From positions 1 through 64,000 of the forward strand of contig JBJXDX010000103.1 of NCBI GenBank assembly GCA_046154585.1: 64,000 nt of DNA, given 5' to 3'. The notes beneath the pieces were generated by a model. That model saw only the letters and a list, made by a program, of their open reading frames with translations. It had not been told where the DNA came from and made no database searches. Positions 44,443 to 53,129 of this stretch are shown in pieces. Position 1 is the first letter of the stretch. The number at the start of each line of letters is the position of its first letter. Both the position numbers and the translations under genes were made by a program. The DNA is from CADEFX01 sp046154585. Lineage in GTDB: Bacteria; Pseudomonadota; Alphaproteobacteria; Rhizobiales; Hyphomicrobiaceae.

Positions 44443-45563
44443 AGCTTGAAGGACTGAAGGTCGTCGACCTATCGGTGTTCCTGCCGGGGCCGCATCTGAC
44501 ACTGACGCTCGCCGATCATGGCGCGGAGGTGATCAAGATCGAGCCGCCGGGCGAAGGCGATCCGGCGCGGCACATCGGGCTGTCGGACGGGCCGGTTTCG
44601 GTCGTGTTCCGCAACGTCAACCGCGGCAAGAAAAGCGTCGTCGTCGACCTGAAGATGCCGGAGGGTCGCGAGCAGGTGCTGAAGCTGTGCGAGACGGCGG
44701 ACGTGTTCGTGGAGAGCTACCGGCCGGGCGTTATGAAACGCCTCGGCGTGGACTATGAGACGGTGGCGAAGCGCAATCCGCGCATCGTGTACTGCTCCAT
44801 CAGCGCCTTCGGGCAGGAGGGGCCCTATCGCGACCGACCCGCGCATGACCTCGCCACGATGGCACTCAGCGGTGCGCTGTCGATCTCGCTCGGGCGCGAC
44901 GGCGTTCCGGCCATGTCGGGCGTCGCGGTGGCGGATATCGTCAGCTCGCTGCATGCCCTGTCGGGCGTGCTGATGGCGCTCTACCGGCGCGAGAAGACGG
45001 GCCGCGGCGACTACATCGACGTCAGCATGCATCATGCGGCGCTGGCGGCGCTGCCCAACGTGCTGGGCGCCGCCATGTCGCACAAGCCGCAGCCTGATCC
45101 GAAGCACGAGCGCACGACAGGCGGGTCGGCATTCTACCAGATCTACGACACGGCGGATGGTCGCCACCTGGTGCTGGGGGCGCAGGAGATCAAGTTCGTG
45201 CGCAACCTACTGGAGCGCCTCGGGCGGCCGGATCTGATCGCGCCGTGCGAGAAGGGGCCGGGGCCGCACCAGCAGCCGGTGAAGGACTTCCTGCGCGGCG
45301 TGTTCAAGGAGCGGACGCTGGCCGATTGGAAGACCTGGTTTGCCTGCATGGACGTGAGCTTCGCGCCGGTGAACACGCTGCGGGAGGCGCTCGATGACAA
45401 GAACGTTCGCGACTCGGAACTCATCCTGCACGATGCCTACGGACGCGAGTATATCGCGCCGGTGGTGCGCTATCTCGACGAACCGGCACGGCCGACGCTC
45501 AAGGCGCCGCTGCCGGGCGAGCACAATGCGCTGCTCGACAAGTCCAATCACTCTGACAGGTGA
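44439..45563 (+). CDS. CaiB/BaiF-type CoA transferase
   Basis: A 374-aa class III CoA transferase, distinct from its neighbour. It has LKVVDLSVFLPGPHL at the N terminus, GAEVIKIEPPGEGDPAR, ESYRPGVMKRLG and a likely catalytic Asp in PAHDLATMALSG. RGDYIDVSMHHAALAALP marks the later domain. Adjacent paralogues may form a heteromeric enzyme or act on successive acids. The start overlaps the upstream stop (ATGA). Confidence 0.92.
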   Translation: MKLEGLKVVDLSVFLPGPHLTLTLADHGAEVIKIEPPGEGDPARHIGLSDGPVSVVFRNVNRGKKSVVVDLKMPEGREQVLKLCETADVFVESYRPGVMKRLGVDYETVAKRNPRIVYCSISAFGQEGPYRDRPAHDLATMALSGALSISLGRDGVPAMSGVAVADIVSSLHALSGVLMALYRREKTGRGDYIDVSMHHAALAALPNVLGAAMSHKPQPDPKHERTTGGSAFYQIYDTADGRHLVLGAQEIKFVRNLLERLGRPDLIAPCEKGPGPHQQPVKDFLRGVFKERTLADWKTWFACMDVSFAPVNTLREALDDKNVRDSELILHDAYGREYIAPVVRYLDEPARPTLKAPLPGEHNALLDKSNHSDR

Positions 45564-45566
45564 TCG

Positions 45567-46058
45567 ATGTACGGATCGAAGGAAATCAAGCCCGGCCGCT
45601 ATCGCGAGGACATCGGGCGTACGTATGACGATTTCGTGGTAGGGCACGTCTACGAGCACCGGCCGGGCCGAACCATTACCGAGGCGGATAACGTGTGGTT
45701 TACGCTCATGACGATGAACCAGCATCCGCTGCATTTCGATGCGGCCTACGCGGCCGAGAGCGAATTCAAGAAGCCACTGGTCAACAGCTGCCTGACGCTG
45801 TCGATCGTGACGGGCATGAGCGTCAGTGACGTGAGCCAGAAGGCCATCGCCAATCTCGGCTGGGACAAGGTGAAGCTGATGGCTCCGGTGTTCGTCGGCG
45901 ACACGCTCTATGCCGAGAGCGAGGTGCTGGCGAAGCGTGCCTCGAAGAGCCGCCCGGATCAGGGGCTCGTGACAGTAAGGACACGCGGCGTCAAATCGGA
46001 CGGCACCGTGTTCATGGAGTTTGAGCGCACGGTGCTTCTGCCGCGGGAGACGGACTAG
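45567..46058 (+). CDS. MaoC-family acyl-CoA hydratase
   Basis: A 163-aa single hot-dog-domain hydratase. The hydratase-2 catalytic segment is seen as ADNVWFTLMTMNQHPLHFD, with the Asp and His dyad spaced as in the family. A GDTLYAESEVL strand follows. It probably hydrates the enoyl-CoA formed by the coupled dehydrogenase; members of this subfamily act on mesaconyl- or itaconyl-type CoA esters, so a short branched dicarboxylate is one possibility. The gene starts three bases after the CoA transferase stop. Confidence 0.9.
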   Translation: MYGSKEIKPGRYREDIGRTYDDFVVGHVYEHRPGRTITEADNVWFTLMTMNQHPLHFDAAYAAESEFKKPLVNSCLTLSIVTGMSVSDVSQKAIANLGWDKVKLMAPVFVGDTLYAESEVLAKRASKSRPDQGLVTVRTRGVKSDGTVFMEFERTVLLPRETD

Positions 46059-46696
46059 CTTTTCTCGGCTGGGCGCATCAGCGCGCGCGTCGCGAGGCTG
46101 CCTGCATCGCCTTCCTGCGCAAGGCCGGCGATGACGCCCTCGCGGTCGGGCTCGGATCTGTTCTGGCTCAGCTTGTATTTACCCTCGATGCTGGCAACGG
46201 CGATCTCGAAGCCGACGATGCCTTTGAGCTGGCTCGCGACATATCGCTCGGGCGCGTCGGACACCTGCCAGCGGTCGGCACGGGTACGTTCGTGGTGGTC
46301 GGTGAGGCGCTCCACGGCGTCGCGCAGCTTGGCGGCATCGTCGAAGAAGGAGAGCGCCCCGCGCACGTGCACCACCGCGTAGTTCCAGGTCGGCACGACA
46401 CGGCCGGCCTCGGCCTTGGACGGATGCCAGGACGGCGAGATGTAGGCGTCCGGCCCCATGAAGACGGCCAGTGCCGGTTTGGAGAGGTCGGTCTCCTGCC
46501 GCTGGGGATTGGCGCGCGCAAGGTGGCCGATGAGGCGCCCCAGGCCGGTGTCAGCAGGCTCGTGCACCAGCGGCACGTGCGACACGATCGGACCATCGGC
46601 GCCGGTCGTGATGAAAGTCGCAAGGCCGGTGCGCGCGATATGATCGAGCAGCAGCGGCAGGTCATCGACCCGGAAGGCAGGGGGCGTGTAGAGCAT
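46055..46696 (-). CDS. FMN-binding negative regulator-like protein (PaiB family)
   Basis: A 213-aa protein with a split-barrel flavin-binding fold. It has MLYTPPAFRVDD at the N terminus, ADGPIVSHVPLV, FMGPDAYISPSWH and VPTWNYAVVHVRG, all typical of the PaiB/transcriptional repressor-like family. Despite the family name many members have no shown DNA-binding role. It converges on the MaoC gene with a shared CTAG at the stops. It may belong to the downstream end of the reverse-strand sulfite-oxidase-like group. Confidence 0.88.
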   Translation of the reverse strand: MLYTPPAFRVDDLPLLLDHIARTGLATFITTGADGPIVSHVPLVHEPADTGLGRLIGHLARANPQRQETDLSKPALAVFMGPDAYISPSWHPSKAEAGRVVPTWNYAVVHVRGALSFFDDAAKLRDAVERLTDHHERTRADRWQVSDAPERYVASQLKGIVGFEIAVASIEGKYKLSQNRSEPDREGVIAGLAQEGDAGSLATRALMRPAEKS

Positions 46697-46706
46697 GTTG
46701 CAAGAC

Positions 46707-46991
46707 CTATGGCGACTGCACGAGCAGACTGAGTGCGCCCTGCATGTCGAGCCACACGCCGGCCGGCGTGCGTACCACGCGCAGGACGACGCCGTCGCAG
46801 CGCGCACAGCGGAACACGAAACCCATGGTGCCACCGAACACGCGGGTCTCGCCGATCTGTCCGACGGCGGCGCATCCACTACAGGTGACGCGGGCGGTTG
46901 TCACGTCGAAAGCGAAGACCTCGCGCATGATGCCGGCAGCCGCGTTGCCGTCGAGCGGGGCCGTCGACGTAGCCTGGAGATCGGTGCTCAT
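46707..46991 (-). CDS. DUF6510 family zinc-ribbon protein
   Basis: A 94-aa protein with two CxxC pairs (CSGC near residue 38 and CARC near 62) forming a probable zinc ribbon between beta strands. Function is unknown. Its start overlaps the stop of the flavin reductase gene by four bases, which in turn overlaps the sulfite-oxidase-like gene, so the three are made together. A structural or electron-transfer helper role is conceivable. Confidence 0.85.
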   Translation of the reverse strand: MSTDLQATSTAPLDGNAAAGIMREVFAFDVTTARVTCSGCAAVGQIGETRVFGGTMGFVFRCARCDGVVLRVVRTPAGVWLDMQGALSLLVQSP

Positions 46992-47758
46992 GGCGGGCCT
47001 CCGGTGGGTCCAAAGCGCTCGGTCTTGATGCGGTCTGCAATGTGACCGAGATCGATCAGCGCGGCAGCCGCCGATTCCACGAGCGGCGTGGGACCGCAAA
47101 TGTAGATGCGGGGTTGGGCGTCAGGCGGGAAGCCGACGGACGCCAGCATGTCGCGATCGATGCGGCGCGTGCCGCCGGTCCAGCCGGGCGGATGACGGCG
47201 CGTTAGCGTGTGCACGACGGCGAGGCCGTCGCCGGCCGCGCTAAGGCGATCCAATTCATCGCGGTAGATGATGTCTTCGGCAGTGCGCGAAGAATAGAGC
47301 AGCACGGCCGGACCAGGATTGGCGGCGAGGGCGCGGTGGCGCAACATGGCCATCAGCGGCACGACGCCCGACCCACCGGCAACGAGAAACAGCGGACCGT
47401 CCAAGGCCGTGGTCCAGACGAAGTATCCGCCGATGGGACCGCGCAGCTCAAACTTGTCGCCCGGCTGCACGTCCATGGCGAGGTAGGGCGAGACCTCGCC
47501 CTCCTCGATCTGCTCGACCGTCAGCATGACACGCGGTGCCTCGGGTGCGGAGGCGATGGAATAGCTGCGCTGCGCCTGATAGCCGTCCTCGGCCGTGAGG
47601 CGCACGTCGACGTGCTGTCCGGGTCGATGTCCAGGCCAACCGGGAACGTCGAGGACCAGGCTGCGGACGCGCGGTGTCTCAGCAATGATTTCGCGCACCT
47701 CGACGGTGCGCCATGACAGGTGCCGCGGCGCGTCGGTGACGGTCTCAGTCGCCGGCAT
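46988..47758 (-). CDS. FAD/NAD(P)-binding ferredoxin reductase-type oxidoreductase
   Basis: A 256-aa flavoprotein reductase. It has the flavin-binding RxYS motif in QRSYSIASAPE, a GPIGGYFVW segment, the NAD(P) motif VAGGSGVVPLMAM and the C-terminal IYICGPTPLVESA. There is no 2Fe-2S domain, so electrons must be handed to a separate partner, plausibly the molybdopterin protein encoded by the overlapping upstream gene. ATG 47758 is used; the coding regions overlap by 14 bases. Confidence 0.9.
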   Translation of the reverse strand: MPATETVTDAPRHLSWRTVEVREIIAETPRVRSLVLDVPGWPGHRPGQHVDVRLTAEDGYQAQRSYSIASAPEAPRVMLTVEQIEEGEVSPYLAMDVQPGDKFELRGPIGGYFVWTTALDGPLFLVAGGSGVVPLMAMLRHRALAANPGPAVLLYSSRTAEDIIYRDELDRLSAAGDGLAVVHTLTRRHPPGWTGGTRRIDRDMLASVGFPPDAQPRIYICGPTPLVESAAAALIDLGHIADRIKTERFGPTGGPP

Positions 47759-48365
47759 AACGCTGCTCACGCCACGGATCGCCGTAGATGTGATAGCCGA
47801 GCGACTCCCAGAAGCCCGGCTCGTCCTTTTCCATGAAGCGCAGGCGGCGCGCCCACTTGGCGCTCTTCCAGAAATAGAGATGCGGGACGAGCAGACGCGC
47901 CGGACCGCCGTGCTCGGGCGTGAGCGGCAGGCCGCCGTAGCGCGTGGCGACCATTGCCTTGCCGGCGATGAGATCGGCAACGGGCACGTTGGTGGTGTAG
48001 CCGCCGTCGCAGTAGATCATGGCGAAGTCTGCCGGCGCCTGCGGCAGGCCGGCGGCTTCAAGCAACGCGTCGAGCGTGACGCCCTGCCATTGCGTGTCGA
48101 GCTTCGACCACGTCGTGACGCAGTGAATGTCGACCGTGATGTTGGTCTGCGGCAGCGCTTCGAACTCGGCCCAGGTCCACTTGCGCAGCAGATTGCCGCC
48201 GTGCTGGAAGGCGAACGTCCAATCGGCGAGGTTCACCTGGGGCGTGGGGCCGGCCGAGAGCACCGGGAAGTCGGACGTCAGATGCTGCCCCGGCGGCACG
48301 CGATCGGTCGGCGCATCCGGGCGCTTGCGCCCACGAAAGCCGCGTGAGACGGGGGGCTCGCTCAT
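47745..48365 (-). CDS. Sulfite oxidase-like molybdopterin oxidoreductase
   Basis: A 206-aa cytoplasmic member of the sulfite oxidase Moco superfamily. The probable Mo-ligating cysteine is C82 in VDIHCVTTWSKLD. YGGLPLTPEHGGPARLLVPHLYFWKSAKW is the conserved C-terminal region (residues about 153-181). Unlike MsrP it has no Tat signal. The substrate is unknown. ATG 48365 is preceded by GGAGA. It leads a three-gene overlapping operon with the flavin reductase and DUF6510 protein. Confidence 0.9.
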   Translation of the reverse strand: MSEPPVSRGFRGRKRPDAPTDRVPPGQHLTSDFPVLSAGPTPQVNLADWTFAFQHGGNLLRKWTWAEFEALPQTNITVDIHCVTTWSKLDTQWQGVTLDALLEAAGLPQAPADFAMIYCDGGYTTNVPVADLIAGKAMVATRYGGLPLTPEHGGPARLLVPHLYFWKSAKWARRLRFMEKDEPGFWESLGYHIYGDPWREQRYAGD

Positions 48366-48496
48366 CGTGATCTCCACAGGTAGCGGTGCGCGCATGCCTG
48401 ATGCACCATAGCAAAGATCACGGACAATTCGATTTGTCGTGAAGCGCGGCTATTCTGTTCCTAGAATAGTGGAATGCGCATTTCGGGGGGATTCGT

Positions 48497-50053
48497 ATGA
48501 TTGTCCGCAAGGCTCTCGTCGCGCTGGTGCTGGGGCTCAGCCAGATCGCACCGGCCCAGGCGCAAGGCTCGGGCGATGCAGCAACGGTCAAGACGCGGCT
48601 CGGCGGTGTGCGCGGCACCGTCGAAAACGGCATCCTGGGTTTCAAGGGCATTCCCTATGCGGCGCCGCCAGTCGGCAATCTGCGCTGGCGCGAGCCCAAG
48701 GCTGCTGCCGCTTGGCAGGGCGTGCGCCGGGCAGATGCCTATGGCAATGCCTGCGCCCAGGTGCCGGGATGGTCGGCAGCGAACGGCGGCGATCCGGGGC
48801 CGCTGAGCGAGGACTGCCTTTATCTCAACATCTGGACGCCGAAGGCGGAGCGGTCGGCGAAGCTGCCGGTGATCGTGTGGATTCATGGCGGCGCCTACGT
48901 CTTCGGCGCAGGTGGATTGCCGATCTACGATGGCCGGCTGATGGCGAAGAAAGGAGCCGTTTTCGTCTCCATCAACTATCGCCTGGCGCAGCTCGGCTTC
49001 TTCGCGCATCCGGCGTTGGAGAAGGAAAGTCCCGGCGGCGTGACCAACTTTGGCTTGCTGGATCAGATCGTGGCGCTGAAATGGGTGCAGGCAAACATCG
49101 CGGCGTTCGGCGGCGATCCGGGCAACGTGACCATCATGGGACAATCGGCGGGCGGCAAGAGCGTGCTGGCGCTGTTCGCCTCGCCGCTGGCGCGCGGACT
49201 GTTTCACAAGGGTGTGGCCATGAGCTCGTACGTGGTGCCGGACACCACACGGGCGAAGGCGCTGGAGGCGGGCACGAAAGTTGCGGATGCCTTGGGGCTG
49301 CCGGGTGCAAAGGCGACGGGGGCAGAGCTGCGCGCCGTTCCAGCCGAGAAGTTCGGGCAGATCAAGGGCCAGGGGACTTCCAATTCGCCGGTACCGATCC
49401 GCGGCGACAAAGTGCTGCCCCAGTCCATCGAGAATACGTTTGCGGCCGGCCGGGAAGCGGCGCTACCGCTGATCGTGGGGAACACGAGCGACGACTCGAG
49501 CGTGGTGGCGGCGTTCGGCATCGATACCGGCGCGGTGCTGAAGCGGCTTGGGGCGGCGGGTTTCCTGGTGAAGATGCTGTATCCGGGCGTCAAGGACGAC
49601 GACGCATTGGCGCGGCAGGCGACACGCGATCTGGTGTTCACGATGCCTGTGCGGGCGGTCGCCGACAGGCACTCCAAACGCGCCCCGACGTGGCGCTATT
49701 ATTTCGACTATGTGACGGTCAAGCAGCGACCTGACTTTCCGAACGGCGTCGGCCACGGCGCGGAGATTCCGTATTTCCTGGATACAGGCGATATTTTCGA
49801 GGGCACACGCGGAGTCTTCACGGACGCGGATCGCGCGCTGGCCCGGCGCGCCAGCGATTATCTGTTCGCCTTCGCAAAGACCGGCAAGCCGTCGGCCAAG
49901 GATGCACCGGCCTGGCCCAACGACCGCCGCTTCAGCGATAAAACCATGGTGTTCGGCGACAAGGTTGATGTCGAGTCGGGCTTCATGCGCGCGCGGCTCA
50001 ACTTCCTCATCGGCGTGAGCAAGATCGCCGACACGCTGCTGGACCGGAAGTGA
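48497..50053 (+). CDS. Secreted type-B carboxylesterase
   Basis: A 518-aa alpha/beta hydrolase with an N-terminal signal peptide (cleavage near AQAQG), probably periplasmic. It has the type-B signature EDCLYLNIW (residues 105-113), the oxyanion motif IHGGAYVFG and the nucleophile S217 in GQSAGG. An HGAEIPYFL segment near residue 420 carries the likely catalytic His. It could release amide or ester substrates taken up by the adjacent importer, but the genes converge, so this is only a locational hint. Confidence 0.92.
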   Translation: MIVRKALVALVLGLSQIAPAQAQGSGDAATVKTRLGGVRGTVENGILGFKGIPYAAPPVGNLRWREPKAAAAWQGVRRADAYGNACAQVPGWSAANGGDPGPLSEDCLYLNIWTPKAERSAKLPVIVWIHGGAYVFGAGGLPIYDGRLMAKKGAVFVSINYRLAQLGFFAHPALEKESPGGVTNFGLLDQIVALKWVQANIAAFGGDPGNVTIMGQSAGGKSVLALFASPLARGLFHKGVAMSSYVVPDTTRAKALEAGTKVADALGLPGAKATGAELRAVPAEKFGQIKGQGTSNSPVPIRGDKVLPQSIENTFAAGREAALPLIVGNTSDDSSVVAAFGIDTGAVLKRLGAAGFLVKMLYPGVKDDDALARQATRDLVFTMPVRAVADRHSKRAPTWRYYFDYVTVKQRPDFPNGVGHGAEIPYFLDTGDIFEGTRGVFTDADRALARRASDYLFAFAKTGKPSAKDAPAWPNDRRFSDKTMVFGDKVDVESGFMRARLNFLIGVSKIADTLLDRK

Positions 50054-50065
50054 CGTACGCCGGCG

Positions 50066-51097
50066 TCAGGCGCTGAGCGAGCCCGACAACACGCCGCTGC
50101 CCGGCGCGTAGCGCACGCAGCGGGCCGCGTGGTTATGCCCGACGGAATAGGTGGGCGGCACGGCCTGCATGCAGGCGTCGGTCACATAGGTGCAGCGCGG
50201 CGCAAAGGCACAGCCGGGCGGCAGCTCGGTCAGGTCGGGCGGGGCGCCCGGAATGGGATCGAGGCGATTGCCGCGCGTGCCGGCATGCACGGTCGAGCGC
50301 AACAGGCCCTCAGTGTAGGGATGCTTGGGCGCGTCCATGACATCGGCGACGGCGCCGGTTTCCACAAAGCGGCCGGCGTACATGACGGAGATGCTGTCGG
50401 CGACCTCGCAGGCGACGCCAAGGTCGTGCGTCACGAAGATGGTGGCCATGCCGAGCTCGTCCTGGAGCTCGCGCAGCAGCAGCAGGATCTGGATCTGCAC
50501 GGTGGCATCCAGCGCCGTGGTCGGCTCGTCGGCGAGCAGCAGCTTCGGCCGACAGGCAAGCGCGAGGGCAATCATGGCGCGCTGACGCAAGCCGCCCGAC
50601 AGCTCGTGCGGGTAGGCCTCAAGGCGGCGCTTGGCGGACGGCACCTGCACCAGCTCCAGCAATTCGAGCGCGCGCTTGCGGCCGTCGGAGAAGGACACGT
50701 TGTCGTGATAGGCGACCGACTCCGCGATCTGGCTACCGATGGTGAAAACCGGATCGAGCGCCGTCATGGGTTCCTGGAAGACCATCGAGATGAGGCGTCC
50801 GCGGATCTTGCGCAGGGCGCTCTGCGGCAGTGCCAGGATGTCGTTGCCGTCGATGACAATGCGGCCGCCGATGCGCGCGGTCGGCGGAAAGAGACGCATC
50901 AAGGCGCGCATGGTGACGCTCTTGCCCGAGCCGGATTCGCCGAGCAGACAGAGCACCTGTCCGGCCGCGAGCTGAAAGCTGACGCCGTTGACCACCGAGA
51001 CGTCGAGATCGCGCGAGACGAAGCGGACGGTCAGGTCCTGAACATCGACCAACGGCGCTGACGTGATGCCGGCGGATGTGCTGACAAGATCCTGCAT
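50066..51097 (-). CDS. Dipeptide/oligopeptide ABC transporter ATP-binding protein (DppD-type)
   Basis: A 343-aa ATPase with Walker A GESGSGKSV, signature LSGGLRQRAMIALAL (SGG variant), Walker B LLLADEPTTALD and a C-terminal OppD/F domain. That domain has CAFAPRCTYVTDAC, whose cysteines are typical of the iron-sulfur or structural cluster region. It is the last gene of the importer, 17 bases after its ATPase partner. AAGGAA precedes the start at 51097. Confidence 0.93.
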   Translation of the reverse strand: MQDLVSTSAGITSAPLVDVQDLTVRFVSRDLDVSVVNGVSFQLAAGQVLCLLGESGSGKSVTMRALMRLFPPTARIGGRIVIDGNDILALPQSALRKIRGRLISMVFQEPMTALDPVFTIGSQIAESVAYHDNVSFSDGRKRALELLELVQVPSAKRRLEAYPHELSGGLRQRAMIALALACRPKLLLADEPTTALDATVQIQILLLLRELQDELGMATIFVTHDLGVACEVADSISVMYAGRFVETGAVADVMDAPKHPYTEGLLRSTVHAGTRGNRLDPIPGAPPDLTELPPGCAFAPRCTYVTDACMQAVPPTYSVGHNHAARCVRYAPGSGVLSGSLSA

Positions 51098-51114
51098 GAG
51101 GTTCCTTTCGCTCC

Positions 51115-52164
51115 TCAGGCCGCAGCAGACGCGAGGCTGTGACCAGAGCCGGTGCTGTGCGCGTGGCACGCGACGGTGTGTTCCGGGCTCGCTGACGCGA
51201 GGGCGGGCTCGCGCGCGGCACACACTCCTTCGGCGATCGGGCAACGTGTACGGAAGCGGCATCCGGATGGCGGATCGATCGGATTGGGCGGATCGCCCGA
51301 CAGCGGCGCCACGGTGACGCGCTTGCGCGGATCCATTGACAGGCGCGAAGACAGCAGGCCGCGTGTGTAGGGATGCAGCGGCGCGGTATAGATGAGATCG
51401 ACGGGACCAACCTCGATGGCCTTGCCGAGGTACATCACAAGCACGCGGTCGCTGATGTACTGCACGACATTGAGATCGTGCGAGATGAAAATGTAGGTGA
51501 GCTGCAGGCGTTCCTTGAGATCCTGCAGCAGATTGAGGACCTGAGCTTCGACGGACTTGTCGAGGGCCGAGACCGCCTCATCGAGGATCAGCACACGCGG
51601 GCCGAGGGCCAGGGCACGGGCGATGTTGACGCGCTGGCGCTGACCGCCCGACAGCTCGTGCGGGTATCGCTGCGCGAACATTTCCGGGACCAGGCCGACC
51701 ATGCGCAGCATGCTCTGCGCGCGCTTGGCGGCCTCGGCCCTGGCAAAACCGTTGGCCTTGAGGCCGAATGTGATGGAATCCTCGATGGTGAGGCGCGGGT
51801 TGAGCGAGGCGTAGCTGTCCTGGAACACCATCTGAATCTGGCGGCGCATCTCGCGCACGGTGAGACCGAGGCCAGCGGCGACCGGTTCGCCGTCGAGGAC
51901 GACGGTGCCGGCATCAGGCTCGATGAGGCGGATCAGCAGGCGCGCGGCCGTCGACTTGCCGCAGCCCGATTCCCCGACGATGCCGAGCGTCTCACCCTTG
52001 CGCACCTCGAACGATATGCCGTCTACGGCCTTGACGTGCGCCCGGGCGCGGCCGAGCAGACCACCCTTGATCGGGAAATGCTTCTTCAAATCCTGCACGA
52101 GCAGCATGGGCTGCTGAGGCCCGCCGCGATCGCGCGGATCGCTGTCATTGGTCATGACACGCAT
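51115..52164 (-). CDS. Dipeptide/oligopeptide ABC transporter ATP-binding protein (DppF-type)
   Basis: A 349-aa ATPase paired with the DppD-type subunit. It has Walker A GESGCGKST, signature LSGGQRQRVNIARAL and Walker B VLILDEAVSALDKS. The C-terminal domain contains CRFRTRCPIAEGVC. Starts at 52164 (MRVMTND) or 52155 are both possible. The substrate of the system is set by the binding protein gene further up the operon. Confidence 0.93.
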   Translation of the reverse strand: MRVMTNDSDPRDRGGPQQPMLLVQDLKKHFPIKGGLLGRARAHVKAVDGISFEVRKGETLGIVGESGCGKSTAARLLIRLIEPDAGTVVLDGEPVAAGLGLTVREMRRQIQMVFQDSYASLNPRLTIEDSITFGLKANGFARAEAAKRAQSMLRMVGLVPEMFAQRYPHELSGGQRQRVNIARALALGPRVLILDEAVSALDKSVEAQVLNLLQDLKERLQLTYIFISHDLNVVQYISDRVLVMYLGKAIEVGPVDLIYTAPLHPYTRGLLSSRLSMDPRKRVTVAPLSGDPPNPIDPPSGCRFRTRCPIAEGVCAAREPALASASPEHTVACHAHSTGSGHSLASAAA

Positions 52165-52211
52165 CTCGATTGCGCGCTTGGCCGAAGCTTCCGCCGCCAC
52201 CGCACCCTCCC

Positions 52212-53114
52212 TTACACCTTGACGTCCAGGGCGCCGCGCAGGCCGTCGCTGATCAGGTTCGAGCACATGGAAGTCATGAAAATCATAACGCCGGGCAGAA
52301 TGGCGTTGAGCGGGGCGACGTAGATCGACTGGCGCAGCGTGTTGAGCATGAGGCCCCACTCGGCCTCGGGCGGCACTATGCCGAGGCCGAGGAAGCTCAG
52401 GCCCGAGGCGATGACGATGGAGACGCTGATGAGGCTCGAGGCATAGATCAGGATCGGACCGGTGACGTTGCTCAGCACGTGCCCGAAGACGATGCGCCAG
52501 TTGGCGGCACCGGTGGCGCGCGCAGCCTCGACGTAATCCTGGTTGCGGATCTGGGTGGTGACGCTCTCGGCGACGCGCGCCACCGGCGGCACGAACACCA
52601 GCGTCAGCGAGACAAGGCTGTTGACGATGCCGGCACCGAGCACGCCGGAGATGGCAACGGCGAGCAGCACCGACGGGAAGGCATAGAACACATCGATGAT
52701 GCGCATGATCGCCATGTTGATGGCGCCGCCCGCGTAGCCGGCGATGACGCCGAGCGTGCCGCCGATCAAGGTGGCGATGACGACGGGCATGAAACCCATG
52801 AACAGCGACATGCGTCCGCCGTAAATGAGGCGGGTCAGAAGATCGCGACCGAGTTCATCCGTGCCGAGCCAGTGGCGGTGATCGCCGACGGGCAGAAGGC
52901 GGCGCGCCATGCTGGTCCTGTAGGGATCGTAGGGCGCGATCAGCGGGGCGAAGATCGCCGCCAGAACGATGAGCAGCAGGATCGTGGCGCAGACGATGGT
53001 GATGGGGTCGCGCGAAAGGCGGCGGCCGACCGTCTGCCAGAAGCTGCGCGAGCGCTGCTTCTTGGGTGCCGCAACCACCGCGCGCGGGTCTTCCAGGGTG
53101 AGTGTCGTGCTCAT
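52212..53114 (-). CDS. ABC transporter permease (DppC-type)
   Basis: A 300-aa membrane subunit with about six hydrophobic segments and the DppC-type motifs HWLGTDELGRDLLTRLIYGGR and EAARATGAANWRIVFGHVLSN; the second is the EAA loop that contacts the ATPases. It follows the DppB-type gene by 15 bases. Confidence 0.93.
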   Translation of the reverse strand: MSTTLTLEDPRAVVAAPKKQRSRSFWQTVGRRLSRDPITIVCATILLLIVLAAIFAPLIAPYDPYRTSMARRLLPVGDHRHWLGTDELGRDLLTRLIYGGRMSLFMGFMPVVIATLIGGTLGVIAGYAGGAINMAIMRIIDVFYAFPSVLLAVAISGVLGAGIVNSLVSLTLVFVPPVARVAESVTTQIRNQDYVEAARATGAANWRIVFGHVLSNVTGPILIYASSLISVSIVIASGLSFLGLGIVPPEAEWGLMLNTLRQSIYVAPLNAILPGVMIFMTSMCSNLISDGLRGALDVKV

Positions 53115-53129
53115 GCGCTATGGGCTCGC

